DNA of 64,000 nt from Companilactobacillus kimchii DSM 13961 = JCM 10707 (GCF_001435445.1 NZ_AZDH01000014.1:111854-175853), one strand, 5' to 3'; counted from the first letter of the stretch, positions 8,640 through 17,637 are shown. The notes: a model not told the origin generated them from the letters alone. A program made the numbers and translations.

Positions 8640-9394
8640 TATTCAAGCTCCTTTGTAATGTCTTGATCATAGAGCGTCCTCAAAATATCTTCTGATAACA
8701 AATCAGCGGCTTCGTCAAAGACTAATTGTCCCTTACGAATACCAATAATTTGGTCAGCATATTTTTTTGCCATGTTTATTTGATGTAAATTGGCAACACA
8801 AATCAAATTGTATTCTTCAGTTAAATCTTTAAGCAATTGCATTACAGTTTGTGCAGATGCTGGATCAAGTGAGGCAATCGGTTCATCACACAAGATGACC
8901 TTAGGGTGTTGGATTAAAGAGCGAGCAATCCCAACTCGTTGTTTTTGACCACCACTTAATTCAGAACATCTTTGCAATGCAAAATCTTCTAAACCAACTT
9001 TCTTTAATAAAGACATAGCCTCTTCTTTTTCGGCTTGGGTATAACGACCGAAAACACCAGCCAAAGTTGATTTATAACCCAAACGACCATGTAAAACATT
9101 TTCAATAACAGTCAATCGCTCAACCAAATTATAATTTTGAAAAACCATTCCAATCTGACGACGATATTTTCTTAATTGAGCTTTATTAGCCGAACGAATA
9201 TTACTACCATCAAGAAGAATCTCTCCATTATCATCTTTGATTAATTGATTCAAACTTCTCAATATTGTTGTTTTACCAGCACCAGATGGTCCAATAATAG
9301 CGACAAATGTCCCTGGCTTAACACTGAAAGATATGTTTGTTAGAGCTGGATGATCTTTTTGGTAACTTTTGTCTAAATTCTTAACTTCTAACAT
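8639..9394 (-). CDS. phnC: Phosphonate ABC transporter ATP-binding protein
   Basis: ABC ATPase energising phosphonate import. Walker A GPSGAGKTT is at residues 35-43, followed by Q-loop MVFQNYNLVERL, signature LSGGQKQRVGIARSL, and Walker B VILCDEPIASLDP; LHQ replaces the usual TH-loop as is normal in PhnC. The NYNLVERLTVIENVLHGRLG stretch is characteristic of PhnC. 251 aa. Lies 11 nt after phnD and directly abuts phnE. Confidence 0.95.
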   Translation of the reverse strand: MLEVKNLDKSYQKDHPALTNISFSVKPGTFVAIIGPSGAGKTTILRSLNQLIKDDNGEILLDGSNIRSANKAQLRKYRRQIGMVFQNYNLVERLTVIENVLHGRLGYKSTLAGVFGRYTQAEKEEAMSLLKKVGLEDFALQRCSELSGGQKQRVGIARSLIQHPKVILCDEPIASLDPASAQTVMQLLKDLTEEYNLICVANLHQINMAKKYADQIIGIRKGQLVFDEAADLLSEDILRTLYDQDITKELE

Positions 9395-9405
9395 AGGCCG
9401 CCTCT

Positions 9406-10449
9406 TTATTTACCAACTAGTTCATGAGTAGGTTTGTACCATTCATCATCAACTTTTAGAAGAACAGTTTTGTCTGTTTTCTTTTGCCATAGAGTTGGTG
9501 TTTTACCTTTTCCATCAGAGAATAGATCTTTATTATTTGTAATATCTTTTGATGTAAAGTGTTTTGCAATTGCGTCAATATCATCTTTACTTAGGGCTTT
9601 TGAATTTACAACGAAAGGTCCATTTTGTACTGGCAATACTGAAAGGTTAACTAATTCCTTACCTTTGAATTCTGCGAATGGTGCATCAGCATCACTTCTT
9701 ACAGTGAATGTTGAACCAACTTTGTCATAACTACCAGATGTAACCTTTAGGAATGGTGTAAGGTCACCATCGTCAAATGCAGCAACGTCAGCGTCACCTT
9801 TTAGCAAGTTAATGGCTGAACCTGGGTGAGTACTACCGTAAAGAACTTTATCGAAGAATTTGCCACCTTCTGATAATTGGTCTTTATTCTTTAATTTAAA
9901 GTGCTTTTGAATTTCATCTGTTGGTACGGCGAAACCTGAAGTTGAACTTGTTGAAACAAATGATGCTTTCTTACCTTTGATGTTATCAATGCTGTACTTA
10001 CCGTCTTTTTTGTATTGATCTGCCTTACCTTTTTGAACCATCAAATATGAACGGTAACTAGCACCTTTGGTTGTACCATCAGGACCTGATTGGAGAAGCA
10101 ATGGAACAACTTTTTCATTCTTAGCATGTGCTTGGATATAACCGTCAGCACCCATGAATGCTAATTGAGCCTTACCTGAAGCGATAGCTTCGATAGCAAT
10201 ATTGTAATCTGTAGTTGTTTGAATATTAATTTTCTTACCAGTTGCTTTATGTAATTCTTCTTTCAATGCCTTTCTTGAAGCACTGAAATTTTTAGCTGAT
10301 TCATTTGGATAGAAAACCATTGTGATTTCCTTACTGCTGTTGCTACCAGCTTTTGGTGAAGCTGAACTCTTTGAAGAACAACCAGCTAAGACACCGGTTA
10401 ATAATAAAAATACCCCTAGAAAAGCGGTTAATAATCGCCCTTTTTTCAT
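9406..10449 (-). CDS. phnD: Phosphonate-binding lipoprotein
   Basis: Extracellular substrate-binding component of the PhnCDE importer. N-terminus has a lipoprotein signal: positive MKKGR, hydrophobic stretch, lipobox LAGC with the lipidated cysteine at residue 24, then a serine/lysine linker. The mature part has the PhnD pattern (TDYNIAIEAIASGKAQLAFMGADGYI). 347 aa. First gene of a six-gene operon; its upstream region holds Pho-box-like repeats. PhnD proteins can bind phosphonate, phosphite or related anions; linkage to phnX-phnW points to 2-aminoethylphosphonate. Confidence 0.94.
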   Translation of the reverse strand: MKKGRLLTAFLGVFLLLTGVLAGCSSKSSASPKAGSNSSKEITMVFYPNESAKNFSASRKALKEELHKATGKKINIQTTTDYNIAIEAIASGKAQLAFMGADGYIQAHAKNEKVVPLLLQSGPDGTTKGASYRSYLMVQKGKADQYKKDGKYSIDNIKGKKASFVSTSSTSGFAVPTDEIQKHFKLKNKDQLSEGGKFFDKVLYGSTHPGSAINLLKGDADVAAFDDGDLTPFLKVTSGSYDKVGSTFTVRSDADAPFAEFKGKELVNLSVLPVQNGPFVVNSKALSKDDIDAIAKHFTSKDITNNKDLFSDGKGKTPTLWQKKTDKTVLLKVDDEWYKPTHELVGK

Positions 10450-10495
10450 AACTAACTCCCAACTTTCTATTTCATTTTTTCGAACAATCTTAGAT

Positions 10496-10534
10496 TAACA
10501 AAGCTATGTAAATTAACGATTAACTTTCTGTAAA
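10496..10534 (-). promoter_or_regulatory. Candidate PhoP (Pho) box upstream of phnD
   Basis: On the minus strand four hexamers TTTACA, TTAATC, TTTACA, TTGTTA begin exactly 11 bp apart (plus-strand positions 10529, 10518, 10507, 10496). Direct TT-A-CA repeats one helical turn apart are the known binding pattern of PhoP in Bacillus and lactobacilli. It lies about 50-85 nt before phnD, so Pi starvation control of the operon is inferred. Confidence 0.6.
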
Positions 10535-10611
10535 ATATATTTTTATAAACTTTACATGTTTTAAACAATTTATATACAAATGACAATCTTCCGCCATCGT
10601 CAAGTCAGCGC

Positions 10612-10617
10612 TATAAT
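10612..10617 (+). promoter_or_regulatory. Putative -10 element for the aldo/keto reductase gene
   Basis: Perfect TATAAT 29 nt before the chosen start. No convincing -35 at 16-18 bp spacing; the call rests on the -10 and position alone. Confidence 0.45.
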
Positions 10618-10645
10618 AGATTTGAAAAAAATGGGAGGTAAGTTT

Positions 10646-11515
10646 ATGGCAACAAATATTCCTTATGTTGAATTAGCAAACGGTGTTACAATTCCTCAAG
10701 TTGGTCTGGGTGTATTCAAAATGAGTGACGAGGAAGTTCTTAATAGTGTTAAATGGGCCATTGAGAGTGGCTACAGACATATTGATACAGCAAGTTTCTA
10801 TGACAACGAAGAAGCTGTCGGTAAGGCAATTAAAGCAACGGGAATTGATCGTAAATATCTTTTCGTAACTACTAAAGTTTGGAACGATGTCCGTGGATAC
10901 GATGAAACTATTGCTCAATTCAATAAATCTTTGAAAAAATTAGGTATGGATTATCTAGATTTGTATCTAATTCATTGGCCAGCAGCTGGTTTTGAAGAAA
11001 ATTGGCGAGCCATGGAAGACCTATATAAACAAGGTAAGATTAAAGCTATCGGTGTCTCCAACTTCAAAGCACACCATATTAAAGAGTTGATGAAAACAGC
11101 TACGATTGCCCCAATGGTCGATCAAATTGAAACTCATCCTTATTTCCAAGAAAATGATCTTCATGAATACTTAAAGAAACATCACATTGCCCATGAATCA
11201 TGGAGTCCACTTGGCGGTGGTGTCAATAAAGTTATCGATGATCCAATTATTAAACAAATTGCTGAAAATCATCAAAAGTCACCAGCACAAGTAGTCCTAC
11301 GTTGGCACATTCAACGTGGCGAAATTATTATCCCTAAATCAACTCATGAAAATCGTATTAAAGAAAATATCCAACTGTTCGACTATCATTTCAATTTAAG
11401 TCCTGAAGAAATGGAACAAATCTCTCAATTGGACAGCAATAAACGTGTTGGAGCTGATCCTGACGACACTGAATTCTTAAAAGAATCAACAACTTACACA
11501 ACTCAAAATCACTAA
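10646..11515 (+). CDS. Aldo/keto reductase
   Basis: NADPH-dependent reductase of aldehydes and ketones (AKR superfamily TIM barrel), close to the 2,5-diketo-gluconate reductase / YtbE type. Catalytic tetrad readable as D47, Y52, K77 and H110 (HIDTASFY, TTKVWN, YLIHWP); the cofactor-binding IIPKSTHENRIKEN motif is near the C-terminus. I use the ATG at 10646, which follows GGGAGG by 7 nt, instead of an upstream in-frame ATG that lacks a ribosome site and would overlap the promoter. 289 aa, normal length. Monocistronic; physiological substrate not determinable. Confidence 0.93.
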   Translation: MATNIPYVELANGVTIPQVGLGVFKMSDEEVLNSVKWAIESGYRHIDTASFYDNEEAVGKAIKATGIDRKYLFVTTKVWNDVRGYDETIAQFNKSLKKLGMDYLDLYLIHWPAAGFEENWRAMEDLYKQGKIKAIGVSNFKAHHIKELMKTATIAPMVDQIETHPYFQENDLHEYLKKHHIAHESWSPLGGGVNKVIDDPIIKQIAENHQKSPAQVVLRWHIQRGEIIIPKSTHENRIKENIQLFDYHFNLSPEEMEQISQLDSNKRVGADPDDTEFLKESTTYTTQNH

Positions 11516-11521
11516 TAAGCA

Positions 11522-11558
11522 GAAAAAAAAGACCATCCCTTCGGATGATCTTTTTTTA
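11522..11558. terminator. Bidirectional terminator
   Basis: Stem AAAAGACCATCC / GGATGATCTTTT with one mismatch and long A/T tracts, between the convergent aldo/keto reductase and ABC permease genes. Confidence 0.88.
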
Positions 11559-11562
11559 TATT

Positions 11563-12339
11563 CTAACGAACTGTTTCGATCCAACGTTTCATCAAATAAA
11601 TATTAATGACACTAAAGAGCGCTATCCAAACACACGCAATACCTGAACCAATCCACAAGGTTGAATTCAACTGTCTAACCGTATCAATTTGGAAATCATT
11701 TTGATAAAAAGCTGTGAAAATGTTAAACATAATATAATTAAAAGCCCATAGTGATAAGCCAATGACAACCAAATAAACTAAGAATAAAACAAACTTTTGT
11801 CGACCAAATGGTAAAAAGCCACTGACCAAATTAACAATAAAATGAATCAAAGTAATACCAGACCAAACTACGATAGTAGCTAAAGCCATAAACAATAAAA
11901 GTTGAATTGCTGCCATGATATCTTGAGAACTAATATTGTTATTGAACTGCTTATATTTAGAGTATTTAATTATTATAGCAATTAAATCTATTAGACCATT
12001 TATAACGGTTTCCACAATCCATAGATAAACAGTTGCCAAAAATGTCGTTAAGATATTGCTTAAGTATAATTTAGTATCAGAAATAGGAATCAAACGATAA
12101 TTACTACTTGTCAGGACACGTTCATTAACACGTGACAACATGACAACACTAACAAAATTAACAATCATTATGCTTGAAATAAATAGTACTGGAATAAATT
12201 CAAAGCTACTATATCCCATTTTAAAAAGATTGATGAAAAAAATAACTACGATGGCTATTGCGTCAATTACTAAAATCCAATTCATCAATTTGAATTTATT
12301 CCACATTAGGTTTTTACTTACTCCCCAAAAATTACTCAT
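11563..12339 (-). CDS. ABC transporter membrane subunit (YtrA-type operon)
   Basis: 258-aa integral membrane protein with about six hydrophobic segments, no catalytic motif. Its start overlaps the end of the ATPase gene by 4 nt, so it is the membrane partner of that ATPase. The three-gene set GntR(YtrA)-ATPase-permease resembles Bacillus ytr-type systems induced by cell-wall antibiotics; that role is inferred from organisation, not from a motif. Confidence 0.8.
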   Translation of the reverse strand: MSNFWGVSKNLMWNKFKLMNWILVIDAIAIVVIFFINLFKMGYSSFEFIPVLFISSIMIVNFVSVVMLSRVNERVLTSSNYRLIPISDTKLYLSNILTTFLATVYLWIVETVINGLIDLIAIIIKYSKYKQFNNNISSQDIMAAIQLLLFMALATIVVWSGITLIHFIVNLVSGFLPFGRQKFVLFLVYLVVIGLSLWAFNYIMFNIFTAFYQNDFQIDTVRQLNSTLWIGSGIACVWIALFSVINIYLMKRWIETVR

Positions 12340-13046
12340 CGAGCTAATCCCCCTTCATAAACCTTTTCGTAATATTCTTCGATTCCTAAATGATATTTCA
12401 TTTGAATATTTTCTACAGAATCTACTTCGTAAACTGTCTGATCCTTGATGATCACAATATCATCCAACAAACTGGCAATTTCCGTTACATAGTGGTCACT
12501 GATAATAATCGTTGAATCATCGGTCTTCCAACGAATAATACTACTAATAATTTTCTTACGTGACATACTATCGATACCATTTAAAGGTTCATCCAAAAGG
12601 TACAGTTTAGTTTCCCTAGATAAAGCCAAAGCTATGACTAACTTTCCACGGGTACCTGTTGATAACGAAGCTAAACGCTTAGAACCATCTAAATTCAAAT
12701 ACTCAGAGATTTCTTTATATTTTTCATCAGAGAAGTCACTATAAGCATTACGATAAAATCTGACAATATCATCAATTCTTGAACTTCTAGCAAAGCCATC
12801 TAAATAATCGCTCAAACTAACCTGAGATTTGATTTTAGATTTCTGCGTCATGCCATTAACTGTAATATTCTTTTCACTACTAGCATTAACCCCTGCAATC
12901 AAACGCATCAAAGTGGTTTTACCTGAACCGTTCTCGCCTAACAAACCAATAATTTTTCCACTATCTAAACTCAAATTAATATGGTTCAAAATTGTTTTAC
13001 TATTTTTTCGATAACTAAGATTATCAATTTCTAAAATTTTACTCAT
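12336..13046 (-). CDS. ABC transporter ATP-binding protein (YtrA-type operon)
   Basis: Stand-alone ABC ATPase: Walker A GENGSGKTT, a degenerate signature SLSTGTRGKLVIALAL in place of LSGGQ (common in this export subfamily), Walker B LYLLDEPLNGID, and H-loop SDHY. I choose the ATG at 13046 (MSKILEIDNL) because GAGGG lies 9 nt upstream; in-frame codons further upstream fall inside the preceding regulator gene. 236 aa. Start overlaps the GntR stop by 8 nt, so regulator and ATPase are translationally linked. Confidence 0.88.
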   Translation of the reverse strand: MSKILEIDNLSYRKNSKTILNHINLSLDSGKIIGLLGENGSGKTTLMRLIAGVNASSEKNITVNGMTQKSKIKSQVSLSDYLDGFARSSRIDDIVRFYRNAYSDFSDEKYKEISEYLNLDGSKRLASLSTGTRGKLVIALALSRETKLYLLDEPLNGIDSMSRKKIISSIIRWKTDDSTIIISDHYVTEIASLLDDIVIIKDQTVYEVDSVENIQMKYHLGIEEYYEKVYEGGLAR

Positions 13047-13413
13047 GGTCATCATCCCTCTGCTTAACATACTTAATAAAACTATCAATTATTTCGTCGT
13101 TACTCATTTTTAAAGCATGCAATTTATCATATGTTTCATCCAATGTACTCTTCACAATACGATCCCTCAATTCCCCAATAATTGTCTCGTCGCTCGTTAT
13201 GAAATTCCCTTTACCACGTTGGGCCGCAATAATATGCTCTTCAGTCATTTCTTTTAAAGCCTTTTGAACAGTATTAGAATTAGCTGTAAATTGAACTGCC
13301 AACTGTCGTACCGATGGTAATTGCGAACCTGGTTCATATTCATGTGAAATAATCTTATGATATAAAATTTCTTTAATTTGCAAATATATCGGAATGTTAT
13401 CAATATATTCCAT
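13039..13413 (-). CDS. GntR-family transcriptional regulator, YtrA subfamily
   Basis: 124-aa DNA-binding repressor with an N-terminal winged helix (IPIYLQIKEILYHKIIS, then PSVRQLAVQF and TVQKALKEM, then RGKGNF wing) and a short helical dimerisation tail, which defines the YtrA subgroup. The start at 13413 (MEYIDNIP) is preceded by GGAGG; an in-frame upstream start would lie in the promoter. First gene of the operon with the ABC pair that it most likely represses. Confidence 0.9.
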   Translation of the reverse strand: MEYIDNIPIYLQIKEILYHKIISHEYEPGSQLPSVRQLAVQFTANSNTVQKALKEMTEEHIIAAQRGKGNFITSDETIIGELRDRIVKSTLDETYDKLHALKMSNDEIIDSFIKYVKQRDDDHE

Positions 13414-13434
13414 TATTTTTCCTCCACACTGTCC

Positions 13435-13452
13435 TACTACACTAATACAGTA
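13435..13452. promoter_or_regulatory. Candidate operator of the YtrA-type operon
   Basis: Imperfect dyad with TACT and AGTA outer half-sites, 18 bp, 22 nt before the regulator start and overlapping a weak promoter (-35 TTGATT on the minus strand). YtrA-type regulators bind comparable TACT/AGTA dyads near their own promoter. Confidence 0.45.
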
Positions 13453-13493
13453 CATCCTAGATAAATAAAAATCAACCATTTTATTTACCTACA

Positions 13494-13529
13494 TAAAAAA
13501 ATAAGTATCAGTCACAAAAGACTGATACC
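13494..13529 (-). terminator. Terminator of the antiporter gene
   Basis: Minus strand perfect 9-bp stem GTATCAGTC / GACTGATAC with loop TTTTGT, followed by a T-rich stretch, 6 nt after the antiporter stop. Confidence 0.85.
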
Positions 13530-13534
13530 CACAA

Positions 13535-14701
13535 TTAATCTTGAGCTAATGATTTTTTCAAAGTTTGTTTTAATAATAATGGTGAAATCAAAGTTACTAA
13601 GATGATAACTAGAATAATGGCTGAATAATCAGTATTATTCAATAAACCAGCTTGGTGACCAATTTGAGCAGTAATCAAGCCCATCTCACCACGAGCTATC
13701 ATACCTGTTCCAATAACTGAACTACTCAAGTTATCAAAACCACTGAACTTGGCGCCTAATCCACAGCCAATCCACTTAGTTAAAGCAGCTAAAATAACTA
13801 ACACGATAACCAAAATTAAATTTCTCAAAAAATGATTTAAGGTCATATTCAAACCAACACTTACAAAGAAAACGGGTATAAAAATTGAATTTCCTAGAGG
13901 CTCAACATGATCGGCCAAAACGCTCTTATACGGTGTATTAGCTACGGCGATTCCTGCAAAAAATGCACCAATAGCACCACTTAGTCCAACTATATTAGCT
14001 AACCAAGCCATACTTAAACAGATAATCATCGACATAATTGTTACACTCGATGGCACAATTAGACGTTCACCCAAATGCATCAAATATGGTGCAATCCATT
14101 TAACTAATAAGAAGGTTCCACAGAAAAAGGCTAACTGCTCTAAAAGAATAATCAGAATTCCTGGTTGATGTCCACCGGCGTGAATTCCTTGGCTAGCCAA
14201 CAAACTGATCATCAAGGATAATAACAAAACGCCGATAATATCATCTGCTACCGCAGCACCCAAAATAGTAGCCCCTTCACGAGTCGACAAAGCCTTATAT
14301 TGTTTTAATACGGCCACTGAAATAGAAACAGAAGTAGCTGAAAAAACGACCCCGATGAACAAAGCTTCTAAGAAAGAAAAGCCAAACAAGTAAGTTACTC
14401 CACCCATTACTAAAACTGGTAAAATAACTCCAGAAATAGCCACGATCACGGCTGGACGTAAATATTTTCGCAATAATTTCAAATCACTTTCTAGTCCACC
14501 TAGAAACATCAGAATAACAACTCCAATGTCGGAAAAAGCACTGACTAGTCCATCTAATTTTATCCAGTCAAGTATCGCTGGTCCTAATACGATTCCTACC
14601 AACAGTTCACCAATAACAGCAGGTATCCCAATACGATTGGCAAAATGGCCGGCTATTGTAGTTGTAATTAAAATTAAACATAACGGCCCTATAAAATTCA
14701 T
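13535..14701 (-). CDS. Cation/proton antiporter (CPA2 family)
   Basis: 388-aa membrane protein with about 12 helices, exchanging Na+ or K+ for protons to control pH and ion balance. Typical features: GELLVGIVLGPAIL in the N-terminal helices, the paired acidic site in AAVADDIIGVLLL (DD of the ion-binding motif), and GMIARGEMGLI in the C-terminal half. No TrkA/RCK domain is attached, so it is of the NapA type rather than KefB. RBS GGGGGA upstream of ATG 14701. Single gene with its own terminator. Ion specificity is not readable. Confidence 0.9.
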   Translation of the reverse strand: MNFIGPLCLILITTTIAGHFANRIGIPAVIGELLVGIVLGPAILDWIKLDGLVSAFSDIGVVILMFLGGLESDLKLLRKYLRPAVIVAISGVILPVLVMGGVTYLFGFSFLEALFIGVVFSATSVSISVAVLKQYKALSTREGATILGAAVADDIIGVLLLSLMISLLASQGIHAGGHQPGILIILLEQLAFFCGTFLLVKWIAPYLMHLGERLIVPSSVTIMSMIICLSMAWLANIVGLSGAIGAFFAGIAVANTPYKSVLADHVEPLGNSIFIPVFFVSVGLNMTLNHFLRNLILVIVLVILAALTKWIGCGLGAKFSGFDNLSSSVIGTGMIARGEMGLITAQIGHQAGLLNNTDYSAIILVIILVTLISPLLLKQTLKKSLAQD

Positions 14702-14818
14702 TTAATCCCCCATTCGTTAAATATTAAAAATAATTTTATTAAATTCGTTAATATCCATTCTACTACATCATCAAATTAAAAAAAATGTAACACAAAATGT
14801 TTGCTTTCGATATATCAT

Positions 14819-14862
14819 AAAAACCTCAGACTCCAATTAAACTACCGGAGTCTGAGGTTTTA
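14819..14862 (-). terminator. Terminator of the fumC-frdA operon
   Basis: Perfect 14-bp stem AAACCTCAGACTCC / GGAGTCTGAGGTTT with a 12-nt loop, starting 2 nt after the frdA stop, with T residues following. Confidence 0.92.
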
Positions 14863-14864
14863 TT

Positions 14865-16250
14865 TTATTTTAAATATTTAAAAACTTGTTGTCCTGCTTG
14901 ACGTCCAAAGACTACTGTTTCGGCAATTGAATTACCACCAATCCGATTGTTCCCGTGTAATCCACCGACTACTTCTCCTGCTGCAAACAAGCCCTTAATG
15001 ACTTGATTATCAGTATTCAAAACTTGGGTATCACGATTAATCGCTACACCACCCATTGTGTAGTGAACGGCTGGTGCAATATGGATTGCAAAGAATGGTC
15101 CTTGAGAAATGGTTCTTTCCATTCCTGTACTACGATTGAATTCACTATCTTTATTAGCTTCAACGGCTTTATTCCATTTTTCTACTGTTGCCTGCAAATT
15201 CTCTGGATTCAAATTCGTCTTCTCCGCTAATTCAGTTAAATCTTTTCCATTTTCTACTAAACCGACATGATCATAAAATTCAATGGCTTTAACTCGTTGA
15301 CGAATGCTTGTATCTAAAATTAAGTAAGCTCCAGTTCCACCTAAATCATCAATTGCTTGGGTAACATTCTTCCGTGTATCCAATTCATTAACAAAGCGTC
15401 TGCCCTCGTTGTTAACCAAAATTGCTCCTTCACCACGAACGGCTTCACCAATTAAAAAAGCATGTGGTGTATCTTGTTGAACAGTCGGATGGACTTGAAC
15501 TTGATCCATATCAACCAACTTTGCTCCGACATTTTGAGCCAATTTGATTCCATCACCAGTAGCACCCGGTTGATTAGTTGTTTTCAAAGTAGTTAAATCC
15601 TTACGATACTTGGCTAAAAGATCTTTACCCGCGCCAAATCCACCAGTGGCCAAAATAACAGCTTTCGCATGAATTTTAATTTCCTGATTTGCCGATGCTT
15701 TTACACCAACAATCTGATCATCTTTCATCAACAGTTGATCAACTTTAATATTATCAAACAAAGGAATTTGATATTTATTTACTAATTTCAATAATTCTGT
15801 TACTAAGTATCCACCAATCGGTGCCAACGAACTAGGACGGTGGGTACGCATCGTTTTCATACCACCGGTAATCGTTAAATCATCCAGTTCAATTCCGTGC
15901 TGTGCCAACCAATCAATGGCTAGAGCTCCATGTTCAGTGAAAAATTTTAACAGTTCAGGATTATTTTGCTTTCCTCCACCAATAAAGGTTTCATCGTAGA
16001 AATCTTGAAAACTATCCACAATTTTATGGTTCAATTGTACAAATGTTTCAGCGGCGTTCATTCCTGAGGAAGCACGAGTCGTGTTACCACCAAGTTTATC
16101 CATTTTTTCTAATATGACGGGAGAAAGTCCCAGCTCATAGGCTTGGATAGCACTTGTCAGCCCGGCACCACCAGAACCGATAATTATTACATCATAATTA
16201 TTTTTCAAATGATCTATTTTAGTAGGTGTAAAAATAAATTTTTCTGCCAT
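14865..16250 (-). CDS. frdA: Soluble fumarate reductase flavoprotein
   Basis: Flavocytochrome-c-type fumarate reductase, FAD subunit only, reducing fumarate to succinate in the cytoplasm. The dinucleotide-binding GSGGAG is at residues 25-30; FAD/substrate motifs follow: GGNTTRASSGMNA, RGEGAILVN, HYTMGGVAIN and GEVVGGLHGNNRIGGNS. It lacks heme and FMN-binding domains and a signal peptide. I use ATG 16250, preceded by GAGGAG, not the TTG 15 nt upstream. 461 aa. It follows fumC after 1 nt, forming the malate to fumarate to succinate branch. Confidence 0.9.
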   Translation of the reverse strand: MAEKFIFTPTKIDHLKNNYDVIIIGSGGAGLTSAIQAYELGLSPVILEKMDKLGGNTTRASSGMNAAETFVQLNHKIVDSFQDFYDETFIGGGKQNNPELLKFFTEHGALAIDWLAQHGIELDDLTITGGMKTMRTHRPSSLAPIGGYLVTELLKLVNKYQIPLFDNIKVDQLLMKDDQIVGVKASANQEIKIHAKAVILATGGFGAGKDLLAKYRKDLTTLKTTNQPGATGDGIKLAQNVGAKLVDMDQVQVHPTVQQDTPHAFLIGEAVRGEGAILVNNEGRRFVNELDTRKNVTQAIDDLGGTGAYLILDTSIRQRVKAIEFYDHVGLVENGKDLTELAEKTNLNPENLQATVEKWNKAVEANKDSEFNRSTGMERTISQGPFFAIHIAPAVHYTMGGVAINRDTQVLNTDNQVIKGLFAAGEVVGGLHGNNRIGGNSIAETVVFGRQAGQQVFKYLK

Positions 16251-16251
16251 T

Positions 16252-17637
16252 TTATTTCTCCTCAATATTAGTCATATCAATCGGTACAACCCATTTATCA
16301 AATTGCTCTTCTGTCACTAGACCCGACTTGACAGCGGCTTCCTTCAAAGTTGTACCATCAGCTTGGGCCTTTTGAGCAATTTCTGCACTTTGATGATAAC
16401 CAATATGTGGTGATAAAACTGTAACTGTCATAAGTGAACGATCAACCAATTCGGTCATACGTTCTTTATTAACAGTCAAACCAGCAATCATTTTATCGGC
16501 AAAACCATACATCGTTCCCGTCAATAATTCGGCGGATTCTAAGAAAGCACTGATCAAAACTGGTTTGTAGACATTCATTTCAAAGTTACCTTGACTAGAT
16601 GCCATTGTGACAACGACATCATTTCCCATCACACGCACAGCAGCCATCGTGATAGCTTCAGCCTGAGTAGGGTTAACTTTTCCTGGCATAATTGATGATC
16701 CTGGTTCATTAGCAGGAATATTCAACTCGCCATAACCAGATCTAGGACCACTGGCCAAGAACCGCACATCATTAGCTATTTTCAGCAAATCACTAGCTAA
16801 AGTCTTAATGGCACCATGTACAACATTCAAACCAGAATGAGCAGCTAACCCATAAAATTTATTAGTATCAGCAGTAAATGGATGATTGTAAACTTGACTC
16901 ATCTGTTCAGCAATCTTATCAGCAAATCCTGGTGCGGCGTTTAATCCCGTTCCAACAGCAGTTCCGCCAATTGCTAATTCACCAAGTGTTTGATTAAGAC
17001 TCTCTAAATATGAGAGATCATGTTTCAACATGCTCACCCAACCGCTAACTTCCTGTCCAAAGGTTAACGGAGTAGCATCTTGTAAATGTGTGCGACCTAT
17101 CTTAACTACTTTCCAATATTTTTCTTGCTTTTGTTTCAATTCATCTATTAAGTGTCGTGTTGATTCTTCTAATTTATCCACAGCCAGAGCAGCCGTGATA
17201 TTCATTGCCGTAGGAAAAATATCATTTGAACTTTGACCATGATTAACATCGTCATTTGGTAAAATTTCTAGTTTAGCATCGATTTTCTGAGCAACATGTG
17301 AAACCACTTCATTCACATTCATATTAGTTTGTGTACCAGAACCTGTTTGGTATACCACCAATGGAAAATCCTTTTGAAGATCTTCATCTTTTAAACTCAA
17401 TAATTGATCAATGCTTTTCACAATCAAATTGGCCTTTTCTGTACTGATTGCATGAGCTTCATTATTGGCAATTGCGGCAGCCTTCTTAATCTGTAAGAGA
17501 GCCTTAATAATTTCTAAAGGCATCTTTGCACCTGTGGAAAAGTTATTACGACTACGCTCTGTTTGTGGTCCCCAGAGAGCCTCTTGAGGTATCTTTACTG
17601 CACCCAAAGTGTCTTCTTCAATTCTATAGTCTGCCAT
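16252..17637 (-). CDS. fumC: Fumarate hydratase class II
   Basis: Iron-free fumarase that interconverts malate and fumarate. Signature GSSIMPGKVNPTQ is intact, with TGSGTQTNMNVNEV and RTHLQDATPL substrate loops. 461 aa, family length. The ATG at 17637 is placed after GGAGG; a TTG one codon upstream is less likely. First gene of a two-gene operon with frdA; promoter has a TATAAT-like -10 at 17667-17672 on the minus strand. Confidence 0.95.
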   Translation of the reverse strand: MADYRIEEDTLGAVKIPQEALWGPQTERSRNNFSTGAKMPLEIIKALLQIKKAAAIANNEAHAISTEKANLIVKSIDQLLSLKDEDLQKDFPLVVYQTGSGTQTNMNVNEVVSHVAQKIDAKLEILPNDDVNHGQSSNDIFPTAMNITAALAVDKLEESTRHLIDELKQKQEKYWKVVKIGRTHLQDATPLTFGQEVSGWVSMLKHDLSYLESLNQTLGELAIGGTAVGTGLNAAPGFADKIAEQMSQVYNHPFTADTNKFYGLAAHSGLNVVHGAIKTLASDLLKIANDVRFLASGPRSGYGELNIPANEPGSSIMPGKVNPTQAEAITMAAVRVMGNDVVVTMASSQGNFEMNVYKPVLISAFLESAELLTGTMYGFADKMIAGLTVNKERMTELVDRSLMTVTVLSPHIGYHQSAEIAQKAQADGTTLKEAAVKSGLVTEEQFDKWVVPIDMTNIEEK

